From the IMG/VR virus record IMGVR_UViG_3300037087_000035, positions 1 through 37,104 of that record: DNA of 37,104 nt, one strand, 5' to 3'. The position numbers were made by a program, and so were the translations under genes. The notes under the pieces were generated by a model. It had not been told where the DNA came from and did no database searches. It saw only the letters and a list, made by a program, of their open reading frames with translations. Below are positions 15,540 through 22,851 of the stretch, piece by piece. The first letter of the stretch is position 1. Each line of letters starts with the position of its first letter. The DNA comes from a virus.

Positions 15540-16381
15540 TATCCGTACCCGCTACCGGGGACCATGAATCCACCGCCAAAAGCGTTGGCGTTGGGGTAGC
15601 CCTGTCCGTAGTCATATCCTCCGAAGAAGGAGGTATCACTCACCGCCTTGTTCTCCGTCGAAGGATTCCAGAAGCTCCCAACCATGCTTGAAGCTATGTT
15701 GATGGTGTTCGTGAAAGCTGTCAGCCATGCGTTTGAGAGGTTCTGGTCTATATACTGGATGTTCTCCTTTGCCGCGAGGTTGGCGGCATCGAAAGCCGTC
15801 TGCCGGGCAATCCCCATGCCCGTGAGCGCGGCGGCCCCCTGCTCTTCCGTGAACGTAGCCGTTGCCTTCCCCGTCTGCTGCTGGACAATCAACTGCATCA
15901 ACGGGGATCCTTCCATCTTCAACCCGCGCCCCGCCGCGTACTCTTTGATCGACCCTTCAGACTGAATCTCTGATACCTGCTGATTGAGGAGCGTCTGCCC
16001 CAACTGCTGTTGTGTGGATTGTATCTGTAGCTCCGCCTCGGCTGCCTTCTGGTACGCGATGTCCATGTCGCTCTGCGCGTAGGAAGTCGGAGGAGTTGAC
16101 GGAGCCGGAGTCTGCGGACCTGTAGGAGCGTTCGGTGCGGTAGGCGTCGTTGGCGTAGGAGCAACAGCCGGCGGAGGAGTAGGGGTTCCGGTATTCGCCT
16201 TCGCCAGGGCCGCGGCGTCCCCTGCGTTCATTAGCCCCTCGGCAGTAGTTACTCCCTGAGCACCACCGAGAAGAGCCCCTGCTACCATTCCTCCGGGACC
16301 GCCAACGAGGAAACCCCCGATGGCACCAATGACTCCGCCTAGCAGTGCTCCAAGTATGTCACCGCCAATATGGTCAGCCAT
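15539..16381 (-). CDS. Internal virion (ejection) protein, T7 gp14 analogue, 280 aa
   Basis: The start overlaps the gp12-like stop as TAATG. The N-terminus is a Gly-zipper membrane segment (GALLGGVIGAIGGFLVGGPG followed by GMVAGALLGG). A Pro/Thr linker (about 66-100) comes next, then helices rich in Gln and Ala (about 105-230), and a Gly/Tyr-rich end. In short-tailed phages the first ejection protein inserts in the outer membrane, and this membrane-active start fits that role. The gene lies directly after the tail genes and before two larger ejection proteins. Confidence 0.7.
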   Translation of the reverse strand: MADHIGGDILGALLGGVIGAIGGFLVGGPGGMVAGALLGGAQGVTTAEGLMNAGDAAALAKANTGTPTPPPAVAPTPTTPTAPNAPTGPQTPAPSTPPTSYAQSDMDIAYQKAAEAELQIQSTQQQLGQTLLNQQVSEIQSEGSIKEYAAGRGLKMEGSPLMQLIVQQQTGKATATFTEEQGAAALTGMGIARQTAFDAANLAAKENIQYIDQNLSNAWLTAFTNTINIASSMVGSFWNPSTENKAVSDTSFFGGYDYGQGYPNANAFGGGFMVPGSGYG

Positions 16382-18546
16382 TACAGAGTCACCTCGGGGA
16401 CCATGGCTGTCACTTCACACGGGAGCGGGTTGGCAGACTGCACAACGAACACGGGTTCCCTCTGATTGCTCGTAAGAATCGCAATAGGCTCGGGTTCCCC
16501 GGTGTACGGTGTGGGGTTGGCAATCGCAACCGCCGCGATCTCGGGGCAAGGCTGAAGCGATGCGCCGTCTGTCCCTACCTGTATATCGAGCGTGTTGTAC
16601 AGGATGAGCCCCACGTGATCGATGTTTCGCAGGTCAGTGAGCCCCGGGCCATACTTGCCGTCAGGGGAAAGCGGCATCGTCTTGACTGTAGGCGTCGGAA
16701 GTATTAGCCCCACGGTTGCGTAGTTGGCCTTCACACCGCCGGGAAGAGTCAGGACGCCACCGACGGGGACGGCCGTACCCAAGTACTTCCCGTCTGCTAC
16801 CACGCCCATTGTGACGCCGTTGAACGATGTGTCCACGGTAACAGTCGTGTACGCAATGGCGTTGTACTTCTGAGTTGCGGCATCCATGTAGCAGGACAGC
16901 CTAACGTCTGTCCAGTCCGGGGAAGTCACTTGTTCGATGTAGTTGTACGCCCCGCGAGTGACCGACAGGAACAGCACGTCGCCATTCGGACCCGTCTGGA
17001 CTGCCTCGCTGTTGATGACATCACCCGAGCGGGTCTTTCTCTGCCACCACGCCATGACGCCCTGCTGGGGGGAGTAGTGGAAACCCGCGAGTGTCCCGTC
17101 TGTTCTCAAGAAGTAGGCAACGGTGTCTGGGGCCTGCTGGAAATCCCATTGCGTGATCGGGTTCCCTACAAAGAGGTGACTGCTGAACCACGACAAATCG
17201 CTTGGCGGGTTGTACTGGTTGTTAACGCCCTGCCATAGCATCTCGAAAACCTTCTGCCCCCCGAGTTGCACGAACACCATTCCGCTGACCAAAACAGCGC
17301 CCTGAATCGGTGCGCTCCCGGACCGTGAGATCATGTTGTCGGAGATACTGTTGGGAGAAATCCCTATGATGCCAGCCGTGTTGGCAGGGATCACTACTTC
17401 TCCATCCGCCGCGCCGAGAAGAAGATCGTGAGACCCCGCTATCCACAGTATTTCACTCTGCGTCTCAGTGAGCGTAGCCTGAATACCGTCAGAGTCCGCT
17501 ACCGCATTCTGCGTCTGCTGGACGTTCTGATAGGCCGGAGGGCTTGAAGTGGGATTCCCCGAGGCGTCAACAATCATCTGCTGCTGAGGGTAGGTCGTTG
17601 CCTCGAACAGATTCATGTTCACGTTCCCAGCGGCTCCGACCGGGTCTCCTGAGTCCCACACCCCAACGATAGACGACCACACGGTTTCAGGTTGGTTTGC
17701 CGTGTTGGCAAACCAAATGCGCTGATACGCCACCCCAACACACCGGGGATAGTTTCCCGCACTCTGGAAAGGGACATTAACCTGCGTGTAAAACAAAGTG
17801 TCGCCCGGCAATGCTGCACTTGCACCGAGCGATGTTCCAGCAGTAGTAGCGGAGGCCGCTGGTATGCTTAGAGTTGGTACCGCTGATGGTGAGACCTGGG
17901 TTATGTACATCCCTGCTGCTAAGTTTCCCGGCGTCGTAATGTCCGTGAGAACCCATAACCCCGGCTGATTTGATGAAGGAAGAGGGATACTTGTCGCAGT
18001 CTGCCCTGGAACCCCGGCGATACTTGTCAGAGTAGGAGTAGAACCCGCCGCGAACACAGCCGTAAAGGTGAAGCTGGTGGCCACGAAATTGAGATTCTGC
18101 ATGGCGAAGTTGTCACCCGTTGACCACCGTATCCTTGCCGGGGGATGGTTCTGGTGGGCAATGAACAGGTCCGGGAACATCCACGCGAACTGAAGCTGTG
18201 AAGTTTCAGCCGTGGTGTACGTAGTGATGATGTCTTTCCCAGCGAGGTACGATAGCGCCCCGTTTGTGAACTTCCAGAATCTCACCAGGTTGTTCGTGAA
18301 CTCCAAGACGTAGGAGAGGTTCACACCGAGCTTGATAGCCATGATCTGAGCAACAGCGTCCGGCCCCCCGGTGTGACCGCAGAAAATCGACCCCGGAGCT
18401 TTCCTGAATCCTCCCTGCATCCTGGGCATGAAGTTGATCATCTGAGATGAGCCCTTGTAGTACGCCGGGTTCGTCGTCTTCCCGAAGTACCACGGGGCGA
18501 TCTCGCCTGCCGAGAAGTCACTGATAAGGGCATTGACCCTCGGCAT
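16381..18546 (-). CDS. Tail tubular protein B / nozzle, T7 gp12 analogue, 721 aa
   Basis: The ATG at 18546 overlaps the previous stop as TGATG and has a GGGGAGG site. The N-terminal sequence FSAGEIAPWYFGKT ... YKGSSQMINFMPRMQGGFRK ... PGSIFCG follows the F.GGE.SP...R.D...Y..G...N....G...R.PG pattern of short-tail nozzle proteins, and a beta-rich body follows. At about 190-260 it has a stretch with LAAGMYITQV that may be related to the inserted module in its upstream neighbour. The protein forms the distal tube through which DNA leaves. Confidence 0.85.
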   Translation of the reverse strand: MPRVNALISDFSAGEIAPWYFGKTTNPAYYKGSSQMINFMPRMQGGFRKAPGSIFCGHTGGPDAVAQIMAIKLGVNLSYVLEFTNNLVRFWKFTNGALSYLAGKDIITTYTTAETSQLQFAWMFPDLFIAHQNHPPARIRWSTGDNFAMQNLNFVATSFTFTAVFAAGSTPTLTSIAGVPGQTATSIPLPSSNQPGLWVLTDITTPGNLAAGMYITQVSPSAVPTLSIPAASATTAGTSLGASAALPGDTLFYTQVNVPFQSAGNYPRCVGVAYQRIWFANTANQPETVWSSIVGVWDSGDPVGAAGNVNMNLFEATTYPQQQMIVDASGNPTSSPPAYQNVQQTQNAVADSDGIQATLTETQSEILWIAGSHDLLLGAADGEVVIPANTAGIIGISPNSISDNMISRSGSAPIQGAVLVSGMVFVQLGGQKVFEMLWQGVNNQYNPPSDLSWFSSHLFVGNPITQWDFQQAPDTVAYFLRTDGTLAGFHYSPQQGVMAWWQRKTRSGDVINSEAVQTGPNGDVLFLSVTRGAYNYIEQVTSPDWTDVRLSCYMDAATQKYNAIAYTTVTVDTSFNGVTMGVVADGKYLGTAVPVGGVLTLPGGVKANYATVGLILPTPTVKTMPLSPDGKYGPGLTDLRNIDHVGLILYNTLDIQVGTDGASLQPCPEIAAVAIANPTPYTGEPEPIAILTSNQREPVFVVQSANPLPCEVTAMVPEVTL

Positions 18547-19409
18547 CAGTGTCCTCCCCTCTGCCGGTCACCCCACCACGAGCTTCCCATCTCATCGTTC
18601 ATGGCCTCGGACTGGTTATTTCCCCGGGCCCTTTCCAGAATCCCTGAGTACTCATTCCCCAGCGCAACAAGCACTGCCTCGTCCTTCGTCGCGGGCCGGC
18701 ACATCTTCATCGCCAGCCGGCAGGAAAGAGCCTCCACGAAATCGGAGGGGTACTGAGCCACCCCGGGGTCAACGACCATCTGGAAGATCGGATTTCCGTT
18801 CCCGGGGTCAAGGTTGGTGTAGATGTACCCCGCCTCGTAGATGAACCCAAACTCCACGATGTTCTGAATCTTGAAGGGCCACACAAACGTGTAGTTGGGG
18901 AACACGGCGTAGATGTCCACGCCCCTGAGATTTGCCGGGGCCGTGTAGGCGAACCAGTACCCCGTCAGGTTGTTCACCTGGAACACGAGCGTCCCCTGTC
19001 CCCCTCCCGTGGCCGGAGCCGACATGACGATGTGCGTCCCGTCCGTGATAGACTGGATTGTCGTCCCGGAGGGAATGCCCGGGGGTACGGAAATCTGCCC
19101 TCCGCCCTGAATCAGAATGCTAGTGACAAGCCATCCGGCTATCATTCCCACAGTCGTCCCCACGGTCATGGTGGTGGACCCCGCGGTCCACAGTGCCGTG
19201 GTGGTCACCTGGGCCTGATTCACCTGCTGGCGTTTGATGGCGAACTGCCATTTGAATGAGCGTATCTCTTCCTGCCTCGTGAGCTCGTAAATCTGTGCCA
19301 CCATCTGACCGTACTTGGACGTGTCGGAGGTGATCGAGGTGACACGTACCACCTGCTCCCCGAGCTTCAAGAGTGCGAGATTTGCGATCTGAAGGTCAGT
19401 CCACGACAT
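18546..19409 (-). CDS. Tail tubular protein A / adaptor, T7 gp11 analogue, 287 aa
   Basis: The N-terminus (IANLALLKLGEQVVRVTSIT ... IYELTRQEEIRSFKWQFAIKR) matches the helical gp11/adaptor family that joins portal to nozzle. The family is usually about 190-210 residues. The extra length comes from a beta-rich insertion at about 71-147 (ALWTAGSTTMTVGTTVGMIAG ... GTTIQSITDGTHIVMSAP), a module also seen in other phage structural proteins. The family core then resumes with FPNYTFVWPFKI and a C-terminal helical bundle (ALSCRLAMKMCRPAT). No strong ribosome site is visible; a hairpin lies just upstream. Confidence 0.85.
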   Translation of the reverse strand: MSWTDLQIANLALLKLGEQVVRVTSITSDTSKYGQMVAQIYELTRQEEIRSFKWQFAIKRQQVNQAQVTTTALWTAGSTTMTVGTTVGMIAGWLVTSILIQGGGQISVPPGIPSGTTIQSITDGTHIVMSAPATGGGQGTLVFQVNNLTGYWFAYTAPANLRGVDIYAVFPNYTFVWPFKIQNIVEFGFIYEAGYIYTNLDPGNGNPIFQMVVDPGVAQYPSDFVEALSCRLAMKMCRPATKDEAVLVALGNEYSGILERARGNNQSEAMNDEMGSSWWGDRQRGGH

Positions 19410-19415
19410 AGAAGT

Positions 19416-19437
19416 GGGGCCGAGTTTCCCCGGCCCC
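19416..19437 (-). other. Stable hairpin ahead of the gp11-like gene
   Basis: GGGGCCG (19416-19422) and CGGCCCC (19431-19437) form a perfect 7-bp GC stem in the 35-base gap between the small basic gene and the gp11-like start. There is no U-tract, so it may attenuate or stabilise rather than terminate. The gp11-like gene lacks a clear ribosome site, so this structure could also influence translation. Confidence 0.5.
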
Positions 19438-19444
19438 TACCTTC

Positions 19445-19588
19445 CTACGGATGCGGGCGAGACTTGCTGCCGGGCTTGGTGCCCTTCATGCTTCCGGCGA
19501 TGGTCCGGTTCTCTCCGTACTGGTTGGTCCGCCCGCCGTCAAGAGTGATCTTCTTGCGCGGGATGTTCTTGTTGTCCTTGTGGATCAT
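19445..19588 (-). CDS. Small basic protein with NQYG..R.IAG motif (47 aa)
   Basis: The start overlaps the stop of the upstream gene as ATGA. The protein is highly basic and contains TNQYGENRTIAGSMKGTKPG, the same NQYG..R.IAG core found at the end of its 63-aa neighbour. It sits between the cement-protein gene and the tail adaptor gene, so it may be a minor head or connector component. I recognise no family; the paralogy with the neighbour supports that both are real. Confidence 0.6.
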   Translation of the reverse strand: MIHKDNKNIPRKKITLDGGRTNQYGENRTIAGSMKGTKPGSKSRPHP

Positions 19589-19776
19589 TTCTTCCCCTTT
19601 CCGCCCGCGATGATGCGGGACTTTCCGTACTGGTTTTCCGGCTTGCACTCCGCCGTGTGCGGCACCGCCCGCGCTACCACCTTGACGTTCTTCCCCTCCA
19701 CCCGCGTGGAAGCGTAGATGTCAGTGGCGACTCGAGGCTTCTTGCCGTCGTAGGCGTGGCCGACATAGGAACCCAT
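19585..19776 (-). CDS. Small basic protein with NQYG..R.IAG motif (63 aa)
   Basis: The start at 19776 has a strong AAAGGAGG site. The N-terminal 40 residues (GHAYDGKKPRVATDIYASTR, then VEGKNVKVVARAV) look like beta strands. The C-terminus ENQYGKSRIIAGGKGKK carries the core shared with the next gene. High Lys and Gly content fits a protein that contacts DNA or an acidic surface in the capsid. Function is unknown. Confidence 0.65.
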   Translation of the reverse strand: MGSYVGHAYDGKKPRVATDIYASTRVEGKNVKVVARAVPHTAECKPENQYGKSRIIAGGKGKK

Positions 19777-19786
19777 GGCCCCTCCT

Positions 19787-20269
19787 TTACAGCGAGTCCA
19801 GCCAGGCGTCAATCGATCCGGTCCCGGGGATTCCGTCCACGGTGTAGAGGAACTGCACGAACCTCTGCACGGGAGAATCGGAAAGCGTGTCGGGCTGGAC
19901 CGAAGTCTGCTGGATCCCGTATACCCCCCCGCTCATGGGGAAGGGAATGAGGATCAGGTCCGTCCCCGCCACCAATGCCGCCTTGGGGATATTGATGATC
20001 GAGATCCCGGTGTTCTCGAACGTCCCGGGAATCGCATTCGGTCCCACGGAACCCGCTGCCTGCTGTGCGTCCTGAAAGTAGATGTTCAGGACATTCATGT
20101 TCGCTCCTGTGAACGTCTGGTTGACCTTCACATGGAGGAACGGCGGCTTGACCGCCTGCCCGATCTGATGTGACGGATCGAACATGTCAACATAGAACGT
20201 GCTCGCTTGGGACAGCGCCGTGATGGCCTGCGCCTGAGAGAACATGTCGCCTGCGTCTCTTCGTGCCAT
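19787..20269 (-). CDS. Capsid cement (decoration) protein, Bbp16-like, 160 aa
   Basis: The start at 20269 has AGGAGG nine bases upstream, and the gene lies directly after the major capsid gene, as in Bordetella phage BPP-1. The N-terminus FSQAQAITALSQASTFYVDM follows the F(S/D).QAvTa.a.St..iD pattern of the Bbp16 family. It then has alternating beta strands and a VQRFVQFLYTVDGIPGTGSI segment near the end, also in keeping with that family. It would sit on the capsid exterior and lock the shell after expansion. Confidence 0.75.
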   Translation of the reverse strand: MARRDAGDMFSQAQAITALSQASTFYVDMFDPSHQIGQAVKPPFLHVKVNQTFTGANMNVLNIYFQDAQQAAGSVGPNAIPGTFENTGISIINIPKAALVAGTDLILIPFPMSGGVYGIQQTSVQPDTLSDSPVQRFVQFLYTVDGIPGTGSIDAWLDSL

Positions 20270-20284
20270 TTTCCCACCCTCCTT

Positions 20285-21307
20285 TCAGGTGATGACCGGC
20301 TCAGCAGAGGAGAGCCTGTCCACGACGCGGAAGGGGATGTCCATGAAGAACGCCGTTTTCTTGCCCCACGGTGCGTCGTCGAAGTGGAAGCTGTTGGCGT
20401 TGTTCTTGGCCTGCTGCATTGCCTGCACCCACACCTGCCGCGTGCAGTACGCGACAACCCCGGTCATGTCGGTATCCGGGAGCCCCGCGAGGAGCTGCAC
20501 CATGATGTCCGAAGACCACGGGTGGGTCAGATCGATGTTGCACATGCGCTGCACGCACCGCCAGTCGGCGACGCACAGCCCGAACCCGATGGAGAAGAAC
20601 GTCACCTCTGCTCTGAAGGGCCGGTTGTTCGCATCGTAGACGAGCTGGATTTCCGGCATGTCCTCGATGTTGATGAAGTCCTGTCCGTCCCGGGGGAAGG
20701 GGAAAAACACACCGTCCTTGCCCCACTTCACGATCCACAGGGACGACTCACCGCCGCCCGTGGCACCTCCCGCCGAGGCCACGTTCCCCGGCCAGTAGGG
20801 CACGCCCTGAATCTGGTTGTACGTGATCCCCGAGATACTGTTGAACCGCGAGTGCAATCCCGTGATCTCGTCAGGGGAAACGCTCGTGGTCTGCCCTATC
20901 GGAGTGTTCCCGTAGAACACCCTGTCGTGGAAGCTCTTTGCAAGGCCACGGATGAAGAGCTCTGCCTGGATGCGCTTGAACTCCTCCGCATTCTTCTGCT
21001 TTCGCAGAATGCGGATGTCGATCTTCAGAGCCGACTCAAGCTCCTGGATGACCTCCGTGACCGGGCGAAGCGTGTTCACTTCCCAGTTCACGCCCTGGTT
21101 GATGATCGCATCGGTACCCACCGCCTCGGTCATCGTCTGAAGGAGCCGGTAGGAGTTGTAGTCGTTGGACTCCTCCCAATGCCCCTCTTCGATGATGGGG
21201 GTTCCCTGCGATATGACATCGACGACGGCAAGCTGTTCGCCTGACGGCCCGATGTTCTTGACTGCCTCGGCCATTGTCACGACCGAGCCGAAACTGTTCC
21301 CTGCCAT
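20285..21307 (-). CDS. Major capsid protein (HK97 fold), 340 aa
   Basis: The start at 21307 has a GAGGGGAG site within a short CCCC/GGGG hairpin. Position between scaffold and cement genes, length and make-up identify it as the main shell protein. It has an N-terminal arm, a long helix region with TLRPVTEVIQELESALKIDI and FIRGLAKSFHDRVFYGN (likely the spine-helix and P-domain area), ITGLHSRFNSISG, then a beta-rich half ending in a capsid-like FMDIPFRVVDRL. It belongs with the capsid proteins of BPP-1/Epsilon15-like short-tailed phages by context. No protease or maturation cleavage site is evident. Confidence 0.85.
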   Translation of the reverse strand: MAGNSFGSVVTMAEAVKNIGPSGEQLAVVDVISQGTPIIEEGHWEESNDYNSYRLLQTMTEAVGTDAIINQGVNWEVNTLRPVTEVIQELESALKIDIRILRKQKNAEEFKRIQAELFIRGLAKSFHDRVFYGNTPIGQTTSVSPDEITGLHSRFNSISGITYNQIQGVPYWPGNVASAGGATGGGESSLWIVKWGKDGVFFPFPRDGQDFINIEDMPEIQLVYDANNRPFRAEVTFFSIGFGLCVADWRCVQRMCNIDLTHPWSSDIMVQLLAGLPDTDMTGVVAYCTRQVWVQAMQQAKNNANSFHFDDAPWGKKTAFFMDIPFRVVDRLSSAEPVIT

Positions 21308-21328
21308 GATCTCCCCTCAATCGGGGTC

Positions 21329-22192
21329 TTACGACGCTTTCTTTCTTGCCGGGTGCCGCTTCTCGGTGTTCTTGAAGAACCCCTTGGGAAGATGTCCATC
21401 CGCCGCCGGAGTCTCTTCCTCTAACCCGTCTCCCTCTTCACCCTTCAGCCCGAGCTTTCTGTCACTGGACATCATGCTCACCTGTCGGTCCCACCAGAGG
21501 TGGAACGCCGGGTCTCGAAGGATTCCTGACTGGTCGAGCCTTTGCGCGACAGTCGCGGGGATCATCATCGGATTCTGCAACGCCGCCATGTTCCTCGGCA
21601 TCCTCGAATCGTATGCCTGACCCCACTGAGTCCTTAGCGCGGTACGCACCGCGTCAAGGTCTCGGGCACGGGTGGCGTCGGCCTCAGCCTTCGCCTTCTG
21701 CTGCCCGGCATCGAACGCTTTGAAGTTTTCCACGTTGGCGGCCATGATCTTGTTGTACATGTTCTGTGCGGCCGTCTTGGAAAGTCCTTCATCGTGCGCC
21801 CACTGAGCAAACAGCTCAGCCTGCTTTTCGTCGTAAGGCATCCCTTTCGGTAGTTCTATTTTCGTGAAGGCGTAGTCCTTCGGGGAGTCTGGCCGGCCCA
21901 GTGCTTTCCAGTACTGGCTCCAATCTTCCTTACTCGCTCCTTCCTTGGGGCGCCGGATCGCACTGGACAATTCGGTCCTCGCGGAGTCCCATCCCTTGAA
22001 CAGATCGGGGAGTGTCGCGGGGATGCTCTTGGCAACCTCCGGATCCTTCTCGATCCTCTTGGACAGGTCTTCGTAGACTTCTTTGCCCAGGTTGTCCTTG
22101 ACGTACCCGGGAAGAGAGACCTTAGCCGAGCCTGCGTCTCCGGCACCGCCGGCCGCCGCTCCATTTCCGTTCAGATTCGCTGCGTCAGACAT
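21329..22192 (-). CDS. Capsid scaffolding protein, 287 aa
   Basis: I start it at 22192, eight bases inside the previous gene's end. It is a charged, mostly helical protein with a Gly/Ala-rich N-terminus. The central block PDSPKDYAFTKIELPKGMPY followed by ELFAQWAHDEGLSKTAAQNM and a long Ala/Lys/Gln helix is the usual pattern of phage scaffolds (PxxY, then A.e.GLs..qa). The C-terminus is basic (KRHPARKK), as is usual for scaffolds that bind the coat protein. It lies just ahead of the capsid gene. Confidence 0.8.
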   Translation of the reverse strand: MSDAANLNGNGAAAGGAGDAGSAKVSLPGYVKDNLGKEVYEDLSKRIEKDPEVAKSIPATLPDLFKGWDSARTELSSAIRRPKEGASKEDWSQYWKALGRPDSPKDYAFTKIELPKGMPYDEKQAELFAQWAHDEGLSKTAAQNMYNKIMAANVENFKAFDAGQQKAKAEADATRARDLDAVRTALRTQWGQAYDSRMPRNMAALQNPMMIPATVAQRLDQSGILRDPAFHLWWDRQVSMMSSDRKLGLKGEEGDGLEEETPAADGHLPKGFFKNTEKRHPARKKAS

Positions 22193-22520
22193 CGTTACCT
22201 CTCTTAGCCTTTCGCGGCTTCGTCTTCCCCTCATATGAGGTGCCGCTCATCTTCTTGGCAAGACCCCCCTCGGAGCCCAGCAGTGTCTCCAACTGCTCCA
22301 CGAACCGAGGGTCTACGTGCGTGGGAACCTTGCCGCCCATCAGCCACACTATGAAAGCCTCTGCCGAGTTGTGACACGACACCTGTGCATCGTTTGCCAG
22401 CATCCCGTGCCAGAAGAAAAAGCGGTTCAGGAAGTGCGCCACCGCCGGCATGTCCATGCTGAACATGTCCAGCGTGCGCCGCCGCATCTCCTGCTCTTCG
22501 TCAAGACTGCTCGGGGACAT
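22185..22520 (-). CDS. Hypothetical protein between portal and scaffold (111 aa)
   Basis: The start at 22520 overlaps the upstream gene by 20 bases. The protein is helical, with a hydrophobic aromatic patch (AHFLNRFFFWHGMLAND), a central AEAFIVWLMGGKVP, and a basic end (KTKPRKAKR). It may be an assembly chaperone or minor head protein by location. I recognise no family. Confidence 0.55.
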   Translation of the reverse strand: MSPSSLDEEQEMRRRTLDMFSMDMPAVAHFLNRFFFWHGMLANDAQVSCHNSAEAFIVWLMGGKVPTHVDPRFVEQLETLLGSEGGLAKKMSGTSYEGKTKPRKAKRGNDV

Positions 22521-22851
22521 ACTCTTCCCTCCCGGTCTTGTAGTCGATCCGCTTCACCAGTTTCTTGAACTCTAGGTTGAAGCTGTCCGTAGGCACGCTT
22601 TCCCGTATGCGTATCTTCAACCGCAACGTCCCTGACTTGGTGCCCACCGTTATCTCCGTTGGGAGTCGGCGCTCCATCTCGGAGGGCCATACGCTTTTCG
22701 GCTTGTTCCTCATGGTGAATAACGATGGGTGCCGTGTCAGCTCGTTTGACAAGTGATGCTGAGTCAGCCCCGACATGAACACTTCCGTTGCCTCTTGGCC
22801 GGCAAGTTGTGCCCGTATCGCCGCCCTCTGGATGTTCTCGAACAGTGCCAC
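22501..22851 (-). CDS. Hypothetical protein after the portal (116 aa)
   Basis: GTG at 22851 shares one base with the portal stop (TAGTG) and has GGGAGG upstream. The protein is mixed alpha/beta with a central basic stretch and a beta pair (TEITVGTKSGTLRLKIRIRE). Its position directly after the portal suggests a head-completion or DNA-packaging accessory role, but no domain is recognised. Confidence 0.55.
   Translation of the reverse strand: MALFENIQRAAIRAQLAGQEATEVFMSGLTQHHLSNELTRHPSLFTMRNKPKSVWPSEMERRLPTEITVGTKSGTLRLKIRIRESVPTDSFNLEFKKLVKRIDYKTGREEYVPEQS

Noticed and set aside
20207-21244. Long plus-strand frame across the major capsid gene
   Set aside because: It lies opposite a clear capsid gene, lacks a ribosome site and has unnatural His/Arg/Leu-rich composition.
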